In this document: positions 15,689 through 22,017 of the stretch, piece by piece
How positions within the stretch are numbered: the first letter of the stretch is position 1
Layout of the letters: every line of letters starts with the position of its first letter
Assembly: GCA_900543555.1 (NCBI GenBank)
Contig: UQRL01000040.1
Location: forward strand, 1-22,284
Source: an uncultured Oscillospiraceae bacterium
Lineage (GTDB): Bacteria; Bacillota; Clostridia; Oscillospirales; Acutalibacteraceae
Length of the DNA: 22,284 nucleotides
Reading direction: 5' to 3'
The notes under the pieces: model-generated
The model's input: only the letters and a program-made list of their open reading frames with translations
The model's database searches: none
Told to the model about the DNA's origin: nothing
Made by a program: the position numbers and the translations under genes

Positions 15689-17008
15689 TTACAGCGTTTT
15701 CTCCATGGCGAAATTTTCCAGCAGCACGCCCCGGCGCTCCACCTGCTGGGCGTACAGCGTCCTGTAGCCCCGCCGCTGGAAGAAGGGCCGGGCCGTGCGG
15801 GAGGCGTGGACCGTGACCCGCCCCAGGCCCAGGCCCAGGGCGTAACCCTCCAGGGCCTCCGCAATGGCGGAAGCCGCCCCCCGCCCCTGGAACTCCCGGT
15901 GGACGTAGAGCCTGTCGAAATAGCCGGTGCTGTCCATGTCCCCAAAGCCCAGCAGCTGGCCTTCCCGCTCCGCCACCACGGTGTAGTGGGCGGAAAGGCT
16001 CTCCCCCCAGGCGGCCCGGTCCACAGCCGCCGGGGAGGGCACCCAGGCGTCCGTCTCCTCCCGGGTGTAGTCCCCCAGGTTCACGGTGTGCACCGTCTCA
16101 TAGAACAGCTGGACCAGCTCCTCCAGGTCCTCCGGCCGGTACAGCCGCAGCCGGAAGGCCCCGGCCCGCTCCCCCAGGGCCAGGGCGGGGGCCGTGTCCG
16201 CCAGCAGCCACTTGGCTACCCCGTCCTGGGCGTTGGAAGGGATGACCTCGTCCGCGGCGGCCCGCAGCTCCGGCACGGCGTTGGCCACGGCGCAGGCGTG
16301 GTCCGCGGCCCGAAGCAGGGGCAGGTCGTTGAGGCCGTCCCCAAAGCACACCATGGAGGAACAGCCCAGGCCCTCTTTCAGCCTGCGGGCCCCGTTGGCC
16401 TTGGTGGCCCCGGCGGGCATGACCTCCAGCCAGAACTCCCCCGGCTGGTAGATTTCCTCCTGCAGCAGGGCGCAGGCCCCCTCCTCCCGGCGCAGGGCCT
16501 CCCAGGCGGGGAGAAGCTCCTCACGCCGGCCGATGCAGGTGAAGTAAAACACCTCCCCTTCATACAGGGACGCCTCTTGGGCAGGCAGCAGGCGGGGGTC
16601 CCCCTGGCGGCTTTCCAAGTACCGGGCCACTCCCGGTGTTTCCTTGCCGGGCACCCAGCGGACCCGCTCCTTCCCCTCCAGGAGGGTGTATACCAGGGGC
16701 TGGATCTCCCAACGGGCCAGCAGTTTTTTCACAGCCTCCCCTTGTTCTGGGGAAAACCCCTGCCGCAGCAGCACCTCTCCCTGGGGGCCCAAGCGCACAA
16801 ACGCCCCGTTGTAGAGAATCACCGGCAGGGGGCTTTCCAGACCCTGGGTCACCGCCGCAGCGGAATACCCCGACCGGGCGGTGGCGTAGGTAAAGGCCAC
16901 CCCCTGCCCCAGCAAATACTCCAGCACCCGGACGGTAAAGGGCGAAAGCCGCTGCTCCGGGGTCAGCAGGGTGCCGTCCAAGTCAGAAACATACAGGGTC
17001 TTTTCCAT
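15689..17008 (-). CDS. Fusion of HAD-IIB (Cof-type) phosphatase and GNAT acetyltransferase
   Basis: A 439-residue two-domain cytoplasmic protein. Residues 1-270 form a Cof-type HAD phosphatase: motif I VSDLDGTLL (D9, D11), motif II around ATARSGY, the C2-type cap, the motif III Lys near K203, and motif IV FGDGLNDLPLL (D224, D228). Such enzymes dephosphorylate sugar phosphates or FMN-like metabolites. Residues 285-439 form a GNAT domain with the acetyl-CoA loop LYVHREFQGRGAASAI (367-382) and the terminal RPFFQRRGYRT. Substrates are unknown. The ATG at 17008 follows GGAGGGAGG and fits the HAD start; the longer frame to 17242 is rejected. It is first gene of an operon with the S26-like protein. 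Confidence 0.88.
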   Translation of the reverse strand: MEKTLYVSDLDGTLLTPEQRLSPFTVRVLEYLLGQGVAFTYATARSGYSAAAVTQGLESPLPVILYNGAFVRLGPQGEVLLRQGFSPEQGEAVKKLLARWEIQPLVYTLLEGKERVRWVPGKETPGVARYLESRQGDPRLLPAQEASLYEGEVFYFTCIGRREELLPAWEALRREEGACALLQEEIYQPGEFWLEVMPAGATKANGARRLKEGLGCSSMVCFGDGLNDLPLLRAADHACAVANAVPELRAAADEVIPSNAQDGVAKWLLADTAPALALGERAGAFRLRLYRPEDLEELVQLFYETVHTVNLGDYTREETDAWVPSPAAVDRAAWGESLSAHYTVVAEREGQLLGFGDMDSTGYFDRLYVHREFQGRGAASAIAEALEGYALGLGLGRVTVHASRTARPFFQRRGYRTLYAQQVERRGVLLENFAMEKTL

Positions 17009-17035
17009 GGCAGCCTCCCTCCTTTCTTCACTGCT

Positions 17036-17044
17036 ATTGTAGCA
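17036..17044 (-). promoter_or_regulatory. Extended -10 promoter of the HAD-GNAT operon
   Basis: Minus-strand TGCTACAAT (TACAAT at 17036-17041), the same 11-bp context TGTGCTACAAT as at the alpha/beta hydrolase promoter. The -35 is poor. The leader is about 25 nt. Confidence 0.5.
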
Positions 17045-17103
17045 CAGTTCCCGGCCAAAAGGAACTTCCTTTCTCACGGTCAGCTCCGCCGGGGAACGGA
17101 TGC

Positions 17104-17133
17104 AAAAAAGGCCCGGGAAATCCCGGGCCTTTT
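17104..17133 (-). terminator. Terminator of fucO
   Basis: AAAAGGCCCGGG (17106-17117) pairs with CCCGGGCCTTTT (17122-17133) around a 4-nt loop. Read leftward it ends in six U (17104-17109). It is about 130 nt downstream of the fucO stop; the intervening 3' region holds two further small hairpins (17199-17217 and 17218-17234) without U-tails. Confidence 0.82.
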
Positions 17134-17265
17134 GAAAGGTCTTTCTATGTACAGCAGCGAGCGGAAGCCCGCGGTGCAGCCTTCCTGTGAGAATGCCTCG
17201 AAGCCGGGGCGACTTCGCTTTTGCTTTGCAAAAGGCCGTCATTCTCTCCCCGGGCTGTCCTTGCC

Positions 17266-18414
17266 TTACAGCAAGCTCTTGTACAGCTCTGCGATCTCCT
17301 CCTCGCTGGTGTCGCGGGGATTGCCGGGGCAGCAGGCGTCGGCGTAGGCGGACTTGGCCAGGAACGCCACGTCCTCCTCCTTCAGGATGCCCTTCAGGTT
17401 AGCGGGGATGCCTACATCGGCGGAAAGCTGCTTCACCGCGGCGATGGTGGCGTCGGCGGCCTCTTCATCGGTCATGTTGTCGATGCCCGGCACCTGCATG
17501 GCCTTGCCGATGGCCCGGTAGCGCTTGCCAGCCACGGGCTTGTTGTACTCCAGGCCGGTGGGCAGGATGATGGCGCAAGCCACGCCGTGGGGGGTGTCAT
17601 ACAGGGCGGACAGGCCGTGGGCCATGGAGTGAACCACGCCCAGGCCCACGTTGGAGAAGCCCATGCCGGCGATGTACTGGCCCAGGGCCATGCCCTCCCG
17701 GCCTTCGGGGGTGTTCTCCACCGCGCCCCGCAGGGACTTGGCGATGATCTCAATGGCCTTCAGGTGGAACATGTCAGAGAGCTCCCAGGCGCCCTTGGTG
17801 ATGTAGCCCTCGATGGCGTGGGTCAAAGCGTCCATGCCGGTGGCGGCAGTCAGGCCCTTGGGCATGGAGGCCATCATGTCCGGGTCAACAACGGCCACCA
17901 CGGGGATGTCGTGGGGGTCCACACAGACGAACTTGCGGTTCTTCTCCACGTCGGTGATGACGTAGTTGATGGTGACCTCCGCAGCGGTGCCGGCGGTGGT
18001 GGGCACGGCGATGATGGGCAGGCAGGGGTTCTTGGTGGGGGCCACGCCCTCCAGGGAGCGCACGTCGGCGAACTCCGGGTTGGTGATGATGATGCCGATG
18101 GCCTTGGCGGTGTCCATGGAGGAGCCGCCGCCAATGGCGATGATGCAGTCGGCCTGGGCGGCCTTAGCGGCCTCCACGCCGTCCTTCACGTTCTCAATGG
18201 TGGGGTTGGGCTTGATCTCCGAGTAGACCTCATAGGCGATGCCGGCGGCGTCCAGCACATCGGTGACCTTCTGGGTGACGCCGAACTTCAGCAGGTCGGG
18301 GTCGGAGCAGACCAGGGCCTTCTGCAGGCCGCGGCTCTTCACCTCTCCGGCGATCTCCTGGATCGCGCCCTTGCCGTGGTAGGATCTCTCGTTCAAAACA
18401 AAACGGTTGGCCAT
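17266..18414 (-). CDS. fucO: Lactaldehyde reductase, iron-dependent (FucO type)
   Basis: This iron-containing group III alcohol dehydrogenase reduces L-lactaldehyde to (S)-1,2-propanediol with NADH at the end of fucose or rhamnose fermentation. The 382-residue length fits FucO (about 382). Whole blocks match the family: IAIGGGSSMDTAKAIG (NAD binding), EFADVRSLEG, PTTAGTAAEVTINYVITD and KFVCVDPHDIP. Metal ligands are D195, H199, H262 and H276 (GMDALTHAIEG, VVHSMAH, DTPHGVA). The ATG at 18414 has AAGGAAG about 10 nt upstream. It is monocistronic, with its own promoter and a conspicuous dyad overlapping the -35 box. A link with the isomerase-like gene 8 kb away is possible but not shown. Confidence 0.93.
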   Translation of the reverse strand: MANRFVLNERSYHGKGAIQEIAGEVKSRGLQKALVCSDPDLLKFGVTQKVTDVLDAAGIAYEVYSEIKPNPTIENVKDGVEAAKAAQADCIIAIGGGSSMDTAKAIGIIITNPEFADVRSLEGVAPTKNPCLPIIAVPTTAGTAAEVTINYVITDVEKNRKFVCVDPHDIPVVAVVDPDMMASMPKGLTAATGMDALTHAIEGYITKGAWELSDMFHLKAIEIIAKSLRGAVENTPEGREGMALGQYIAGMGFSNVGLGVVHSMAHGLSALYDTPHGVACAIILPTGLEYNKPVAGKRYRAIGKAMQVPGIDNMTDEEAADATIAAVKQLSADVGIPANLKGILKEEDVAFLAKSAYADACCPGNPRDTSEEEIAELYKSLL

Positions 18415-18483
18415 GGGTAAACAACTTCCTTTCTTGAACCATCCGGCGGGAGGCCCGGGCGGCCTCTCGTTCCTTCTGCTAAA

Positions 18484-18512
18484 ATTTTAACAACTCCCGG
18501 GCAAAAAAACAA
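18484..18512 (-). promoter_or_regulatory. fucO promoter
   Basis: Minus-strand TTGTTT (18507-18512) and TAAAAT (18484-18489), spacer exactly 17 bp. The -35 box overlaps the end of the dyad at 18511-18538. Confidence 0.65.
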
Positions 18513-18538
18513 GTGACAGTTGGCCAAAACTGTCACTT
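18511..18538. promoter_or_regulatory. 11-bp dyad overlapping the fucO -35 box (operator or second terminator)
   Basis: AAGTGACAGTT (18511-18521) and AACTGTCACTT (18528-18538) are perfect inverted repeats with a 6-bp spacer. Read leftward, the stem is followed by TTGTTTTTTT, so it could be a backup terminator for the XRE gene. That gene already has one at 18558-18582, and the overlap with the fucO -35 favours an operator. The half-site differs by one inserted A from the TGACAAGTT repeats at 22019-22170. Confidence 0.55.
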
Positions 18539-18557
18539 TTGCCGGACGCCGCCCCCC

Positions 18558-18582
18558 AAAAAAGCGGCCTTTCCCAGGCCGC
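18558..18582 (-). terminator. Terminator of the XRE regulator gene
   Basis: GCGGCCT (18564-18570) pairs with AGGCCGC (18576-18582) around a 5-nt loop, followed leftward by six U (18558-18563). It begins 3 nt beyond the XRE stop codon. Confidence 0.85.
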
Positions 18583-18584
18583 CC

Positions 18585-18884
18585 TCATTCCCGTTCCCGC
18601 ATGGCGTCAATCAGGCGGGAAAGTGCCTCCACCTCCCGGGGGCTCAGCCCCTGGGTGTGGAGCACCGGCTCCCCCTCCCCCTGGGGGAACACCAGCCCGT
18701 CCACCGAAAAGTCCAAAAGCTCCATCATCTGGAACAGCAGGGGGACCGAGGGGTTGCGCCGGCCGCCTTCGATATTGGCCAAATGGATTTGAGAGATCTC
18801 CAGCAGTTCTGCAAGCTGTTCTTGGGTCCATCCCTTTTTCACCCGTGCCTGTTGAATGGTCTCTCCCAGCAAATACTTGTCCAT
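18585..18884 (-). CDS. XRE-family helix-turn-helix regulator
   Basis: A 99-residue protein whose first 60 residues form a Cro/C1-type HTH: LGETIQQARVKKGWTQEQLAELLEISQIHLANIEGGRRNPSVPLLFQMM. The remainder is a short charged tail (LSPREVEALSRLIDAMRERE) that may mediate dimerisation. It has no catalytic or ligand domain. The ATG at 18884 has an AAAGGGGG site 7 nt upstream. It diverges from a 58-residue gene across about 107 bp that contains a dyad overlapping its own ribosome binding site, a typical autoregulation layout. Its targets could include the divergent gene and fucO downstream; both are inference. Confidence 0.88.
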   Translation of the reverse strand: MDKYLLGETIQQARVKKGWTQEQLAELLEISQIHLANIEGGRRNPSVPLLFQMMELLDFSVDGLVFPQGEGEPVLHTQGLSPREVEALSRLIDAMRERE

Positions 18885-18895
18885 GGCACTGCCCC

Positions 18896-18914
18896 CTTTA
18901 AGTTAATCTTAAAG
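18896..18914. promoter_or_regulatory. Dyad over the XRE gene's ribosome binding site (candidate operator)
   Basis: CTTTAAG (18896-18902) and CTTAAAG (18908-18914) are perfect 7-bp inverted repeats with a 5-bp spacer. The left arm overlaps the AAAGGGGG Shine-Dalgarno of the XRE gene. It could bind the XRE protein as DNA or fold as RNA and hide the site. A weak XRE promoter (TTTAGA, 17 bp, TATATC) may lie just beyond it. Confidence 0.5.
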
Positions 18915-18927
18915 GATATATTCTCCC

Positions 18928-18956
18928 TTGCACACTTTCTAAAAGAATGATATAAT
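18928..18956 (+). promoter_or_regulatory. Promoter of the 58-residue protein gene
   Basis: TTGCAC (18928-18933), a 17-bp spacer and a perfect TATAAT (18951-18956). This is the best promoter in the window, and the start would fall near 18963. Confidence 0.85.
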
Positions 18957-18991
18957 ATATCTTATAAGAATAAGCAAGGAGTGTGTCGCCG

Positions 18992-19168
18992 ATGGAACAA
19001 AAGCAGCACTCAGAGGAATACCTGCGCCTGCTGGCCCAGATGGAGGCGGCTTACCGGGCAAAGGACGTGAAGGCCCTGCTGCGCATCCGCCGGTGGCTGA
19101 CCGCCTGCCGGGGCCCTTCCCCGGAGGAGCTGGACCGGCAGATCCAAAAAACGCGGTTTGGCGCATAA
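18992..19168 (+). CDS. Small unknown charged helical protein, 58 residues
   Basis: I do not recognise a family. The protein (MEQKQHSEEYLRLLAQMEAA...) is rich in Glu, Arg, Lys and Leu and would form two or three amphipathic helices, including a LRLLAQMEAAYRAKDVKALLRIRRWL stretch. It has no membrane segment and one Cys. ATG 18992 follows AAGGAG by 10 nt; the in-frame GTG at 18983 is only 1 nt from that site. Being preceded by a perfect promoter and followed directly by a terminator supports a real gene. Its divergence from an XRE regulator suggests a small regulatory partner, but no function can be assigned. Confidence 0.72.
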   Translation: MEQKQHSEEYLRLLAQMEAAYRAKDVKALLRIRRWLTACRGPSPEELDRQIQKTRFGA

Positions 19169-19202
19169 AAATTCCCCCGGCAGCTGCCGGGGGAGTTTTT
19201 TT
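19166..19202 (+). terminator. Bidirectional terminator between the small gene and TetR gene
   Basis: CCCCCGGC/GCCGGGGG around an AGCT loop (the 20-bp core 19174-19193 is a perfect palindrome), with an A-run on the left and seven T on the right. It lies at the stop of the plus-strand small gene and 3 nt beyond the stop of the minus-strand TetR gene, so it serves both. Confidence 0.92.
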
Positions 19203-19204
19203 GT

Positions 19205-19759
19205 TTAGTGCAGGTCCGAAAGCAGTTCTCCCAGGCGGGCGGGCATGGCTTCGATCAGCAGGTCCACCAGCTGGGGGATGGGCCGCTCCATGCCGGTGGT
19301 CACCCACTCCACGGTCATGTGGATGGAGCCCTCGCAGTACATCCGCAGCAGAAAGGCAATGTCCGGGGGCAGCTTTTCCACCCCCAGCTTCCGCTGGATG
19401 ATGCCGGTGTAAAACTCCAAGATGCACTGGTAGTCATAGGCCACCACAGAGTTGCAGTCCTGAGAGCGGAAGGCCTGGGTGAAGAAGGTGCGCTCCCCTT
19501 TGAGGAACTGGAACTTTTTGATGAGGGCCTCCCGCAGGGTGAGGCCGGCGCCCATCTGCTTGAAGGACTTCTGGGCCAGCTGCTCGAAGTGCCAGTTCAC
19601 CAGGTCGTACTTGTCCTTGAAGTTACGGTAGAAGGTCTGCCGGGTGACCCCCGCCCGCTCCACAATCTGGGTGACGGTGATCTTGTCCAGAGAGGTGTGC
19701 TCCATCTCCTCCTTGATGGCGGCAGCCAGCTTTTGGCGGGTGCGCTCCTGGGCTTCCAT
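19205..19759 (-). CDS. TetR/AcrR-family transcriptional regulator
   Basis: A 184-residue regulator. The N-terminal HTH is clear (about 5-50: TRQKLAAAIKEEMEHTSLDKITVTQIVERAGVTRQTFYRNFKDKYDLVNW). The C-terminal helical ligand/dimer domain resembles the DhaS-like TetR group (RTFFTQAFRSQDCNSVVAYDYQCILEFYTGII). I chose ATG 19759, 8 nt after GGAG; the GTG at 19768 is too near that site. It is the last gene of the five-gene run, 5 nt after the nucleotide pyrophosphatase gene. Its ligand is unknown. It may regulate its own operon. Confidence 0.88.
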   Translation of the reverse strand: MEAQERTRQKLAAAIKEEMEHTSLDKITVTQIVERAGVTRQTFYRNFKDKYDLVNWHFEQLAQKSFKQMGAGLTLREALIKKFQFLKGERTFFTQAFRSQDCNSVVAYDYQCILEFYTGIIQRKLGVEKLPPDIAFLLRMYCEGSIHMTVEWVTTGMERPIPQLVDLLIEAMPARLGELLSDLH

Positions 19760-19764
19760 GGGCC

Positions 19765-20085
19765 TCACTCCTCGATGACCTTTTCCAGGAACACCCGCTC
19801 CCGGAACAGTCCGGTGGTCTGGGCCTTTTCCTCCCGGGTGTGGCGGATCTCCCCGTCGGTCCAGCCCTGCAGGTGGGCCAGCTCTTCCAGCACCTCTAAA
19901 ATGTCCCCCAGCTCATCCAGGTTCTTTTCCGCCAGGAACTCCCCCACCTCTTCCCGCAGCTTCTGCTCCAGGCACTGGGCGTACTCCTGGTCGTCCAGGG
20001 TGCGAAAGACAGGGGTCTGCCCCTGCTCTTGGATGATATCGGGGATGTAGTCCCGCACCAGCTTGTTCACAATCCGCTCCTTCAT
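19765..20085 (-). CDS. MazG-superfamily noncanonical NTP pyrophosphatase (COG4997-like)
   Basis: A 106-residue all-alpha NTP pyrophosphatase, likely a house-cleaning enzyme that hydrolyses aberrant nucleotides to monophosphate plus diphosphate. The N-terminus VNKLVRDYIPDIIQEQGQTP is typical of this group. The Mg2+-binding motif is LREEVGEF (E45, E46, E49), then DELGDILEVLEEL (E58, D61). The AAAGGAGG site lies 7 nt before ATG 20085; the longer frame to 20208 is unsupported. Its TGA lies within the spacer of the TetR gene's ribosome binding site, suggesting coupling. Confidence 0.85.
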   Translation of the reverse strand: MKERIVNKLVRDYIPDIIQEQGQTPVFRTLDDQEYAQCLEQKLREEVGEFLAEKNLDELGDILEVLEELAHLQGWTDGEIRHTREEKAQTTGLFRERVFLEKVIEE

Positions 20086-20110
20086 GGGAGGTCCTCCTTT
20101 CATCGCCTTG

Positions 20111-21142
20111 TCACACCCGTTCTGCCATTTCCAGCAGCAGGCGCTCTGTGTCCTTCCAGCCCAGGCAGGGGTCGGTGATGGACTTGCCGTAGGCCCGCTC
20201 TCCCTCAATGGGCTGGCAGCCCTCCTCCAAATAGCTCTCGATCATCACGCCCTTCACCAGGGCCTTTAATTCCGGGCTGTGGCTGCGGCTGTGGAGCACC
20301 TCGCTGACAATGCGGGGCTGCTCCTTGTACTTCTTGTCCGAGTTGGAGTGGTTGGCGTCCACCACCGCCGCCGGGAAGGAGAGCCCCCGCTTCTGGTACA
20401 GCTCCCACAGGCGCATCAAATCCTCGTAGTGGTAGTTGGGCACGCAGGTGCCGTACTTGTCCACGCCGCCCCGCAGGATGGCGTGGGCCAGGGGGTTGCC
20501 CGTGGTGGACACATCCCAGCCCCGGTAGAGGAAGGTGTGGCCGCTCTGGGCCGCCTGGATGGAGTTGAGCATCACCGAAAGGTCGCCGCTGGTGGGGTTC
20601 TTCATGCCCACGGGGATCTCCATGCCGCTGGCAGTGAGCCGGTGCTGCTGGTTCTCTACGGACCGGGCGCCCACCGCCTCGTAGGAGAGCACGTCGTCCA
20701 GATAGCTGCGGTTCTCGGGGTAGAGCATCTCGTCGGCGGCGGTGAGGCCGCTCTCCTCCATCACCCGCAGGTGCAGCCGCCGGATGGCGATGATGCCCCC
20801 CAGCAGGTCCGGGGCCTTGTCCGGGCTGGGCTGGTGGAGCATCCCCTTGTAGCCCGCGCCGGTGGTGCGGGGCTTGTTGGTGTACACCCGGGGGATCAAG
20901 AGCAGCTTCTCCTTCACCCGCTCTTGAAGCCGGGCCAGGCGGACGGCGTACTCCAGCACCGCGTCCTCCCGGTCGGCGGAGCAGGGCCCCACCACCACCA
21001 GAAACTTCTGGCTTCTGCCCTCAAACACCGCCCGGATCTCCTCATCCCGCTGGGACTTGCGCAGGTGCAGCTTGGCGGAGAGGGGATACTCCCTCTTCAG
21101 CTCTTGGGGGCTGGGCAGCTGCCGGTTATACCTCATAGACAT
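20111..21142 (-). CDS. aroF: Class I (AroF/G/H-type) DAHP synthase
   Basis: Condenses phosphoenolpyruvate and erythrose 4-phosphate to DAHP, the first step of the shikimate pathway. The 343-residue protein has the family motifs: VVGPCSADREDA (C54), RVYTNKPRTTGAGYKGM, VGMKNPTSGDL, DANHSNSDKK (H265), GVMIESYLEEG (E302) and YGKSITDPCLGW (D324). The Cys/His/Glu/Asp metal set is therefore complete. Which aromatic amino acid inhibits it cannot be read. The ribosome binding site is weak (AAAGAGTG), and an ATG two codons in (21136) is an alternative start. It lies 39 nt after the unknown 144-residue gene and 25 nt before the pyrophosphatase gene. Confidence 0.94.
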   Translation of the reverse strand: MSMRYNRQLPSPQELKREYPLSAKLHLRKSQRDEEIRAVFEGRSQKFLVVVGPCSADREDAVLEYAVRLARLQERVKEKLLLIPRVYTNKPRTTGAGYKGMLHQPSPDKAPDLLGGIIAIRRLHLRVMEESGLTAADEMLYPENRSYLDDVLSYEAVGARSVENQQHRLTASGMEIPVGMKNPTSGDLSVMLNSIQAAQSGHTFLYRGWDVSTTGNPLAHAILRGGVDKYGTCVPNYHYEDLMRLWELYQKRGLSFPAAVVDANHSNSDKKYKEQPRIVSEVLHSRSHSPELKALVKGVMIESYLEEGCQPIEGERAYGKSITDPCLGWKDTERLLLEMAERV

Positions 21143-21181
21143 GGATGCTCACACTCTTTCTCTGGTTTTTGTCAAAGGGGC

Positions 21182-21616
21182 TCAGGGCTCTTTCTCCTGG
21201 TTTTCCCGGAGCAGCCGCTGGATGCCCGCGTCGGTATAGGACAGCAGCTTGCCGTACCGGTACGCGATGTCGTACCGCTTTTCCGGGGTATAAGTCCCCG
21301 TTTCCTGGGCGCGCTTCTTTTCCGCCTTCAAATCCAGATAGGCCTGGAGCACCCCGTCCTCCCCATAAAAAATGGTGTTGAACCGGTCCTTGTTCATGGA
21401 AACCGGGAACAAATCGGTGAGGAAGCCCTCGTCCTCCAGGTACATCTTCACGCCGTACTCCTGGCACAGCTTTTCAAACTCCGGCAGGAAGCTGTCCCGC
21501 TCCTCCCTGGTATCGCAGGGGTGGGCCAGGGCAATCTGCTTCACCCCGGTCTGCACCATCTCACAGAAGCAGTCCGCCGCCCCCAGTTTATAGGAAAATG
21601 CGTCAATCTTCGCCAT
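21182..21616 (-). CDS. Conserved-looking protein of unknown function, 144 residues
   Basis: I cannot assign a family. The protein (MAKIDAFSYKLGAADCFCEM...) is soluble, with no membrane segment. It has three Cys (two in DCFCE, one in KLCQEYG) and a HPCDT motif that adds a fourth; the His/Cys content would suit metal or thiol chemistry but is not diagnostic. The C-terminal third is charged and helical (LKAEKKRAQETG...RLLRENQEKEP). Its ATG lies 14 bp inside the end of the upstream membrane-protein gene, so translation is coupled. It precedes the DAHP synthase gene by 39 nt. Confidence 0.75.
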   Translation of the reverse strand: MAKIDAFSYKLGAADCFCEMVQTGVKQIALAHPCDTREERDSFLPEFEKLCQEYGVKMYLEDEGFLTDLFPVSMNKDRFNTIFYGEDGVLQAYLDLKAEKKRAQETGTYTPEKRYDIAYRYGKLLSYTDAGIQRLLRENQEKEP

Positions 21617-21884
21617 GATCCCGTTCTTCCTCCTCTGTTTTGTCTTCTTCGCCCTTGGGCACCAGCTGGCCCAAAGCCGCCCCCAGCAGAAGGCCCAGGG
21701 ACATGGCCAGCCCCAGCTCCATTTGCAGCAGGCCAGAGAGCCCCGCGCCCAGGGCCAGGCCCAGGCACATGCCCTCGGTAAGGTAGTTCTTCCGCTCCCT
21801 GCCCCGCCGGGCATTGGCCGCCAGCAGCGCAATGGCCAGGCCGATGGCGATAAAGGGCAGGGCTGCCGTGAAAAAGTCCGCCAC
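21603..21884 (-). CDS. Small three-helix membrane protein, unknown function
   Basis: A 93-residue protein with three predicted membrane helices (about 7-23, 36-53, 57-74) and a strongly acidic C-terminal tail (EEDKTEEEERDHGED). The helices are rich in Gly, Leu and Ala with GxxxG-like spacing (EGMCLGLALGAGLSG, MSLGLLLGAALG). Similar short proteins are common hypotheticals in clostridia; no function is known to me. The start is GTG at 21884, with AAGGAGG 8 nt upstream. It is the first gene of the run and overlaps the next by 14 bp. Confidence 0.75.
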   Translation of the reverse strand: MADFFTAALPFIAIGLAIALLAANARRGRERKNYLTEGMCLGLALGAGLSGLLQMELGLAMSLGLLLGAALGQLVPKGEEDKTEEEERDHGED

Positions 21885-21905
21885 AGGCGCCGCCTCCTTC
21901 CGGGT

Positions 21906-21911
21906 ATTATA
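21906..21911 (-). promoter_or_regulatory. Probable -10 region for the five-gene DAHP synthase run
   Basis: The minus strand carries TATAGTATAGTTATAAT over 21906-21922, including a perfect TATAAT at 21906-21911. No clear -35 stands at 17 bp, though TTGGGA lies 20 bp upstream. A CTTTCCC/GGGAAAG hairpin (21929-21946) sits immediately upstream. Confidence 0.45.
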
Positions 21912-21959
21912 ACTATACTATACCACAGCTTTCCCAAAAGGGAAAGGGTGAACAGGCGC

Positions 21960-21999
21960 AAAAAAAGGGCGCCGCACCTGCTTTTCGCAAGGGGCGCCC
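21960..21999 (-). terminator. Leftward rho-independent terminator
   Basis: GGGCGCC (21967-21973) pairs with GGCGCCC (21993-21999), with an inner stem around a GAAAA loop, followed leftward by seven U (21960-21966). No minus-strand gene precedes it within the window, so it ends a transcript that begins in the repeat region or beyond the right edge. Confidence 0.8.
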
Positions 22000-22017
22000 C
22001 TACTTGAGATCAGAAAA

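Noticed and set aside
15676..15945. N-terminal extension of the signal-peptidase-like protein
   Set aside because: It overlaps the HAD-GNAT gene in another frame and reads as Arg/Ser/Pro/Gly noise. ATG 15675 has a good ribosome binding site.
15689..17008. Identical MEKTL at both ends of the HAD-GNAT protein as a repeat
   Set aside because: The codons differ at several positions (GAA AAG ACC versus GAG AAA ACG), so it looks like coincidence rather than a duplicated sequence.
17199..17234. Two small hairpins after fucO as the fucO terminator
   Set aside because: Neither is followed by a U-run on the minus strand; the stem at 17104-17133 is a much better terminator.
17009..17242. N-terminal extension of the HAD-GNAT protein
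   Set aside because: It crosses a terminator and the predicted promoter; the HAD fold starts naturally at ATG 17008.
17221..18420. 399-codon plus-strand frame opposite fucO
   Set aside because: Composition is His/Val/Gly-rich and featureless, while fucO has complete metal-binding motifs.
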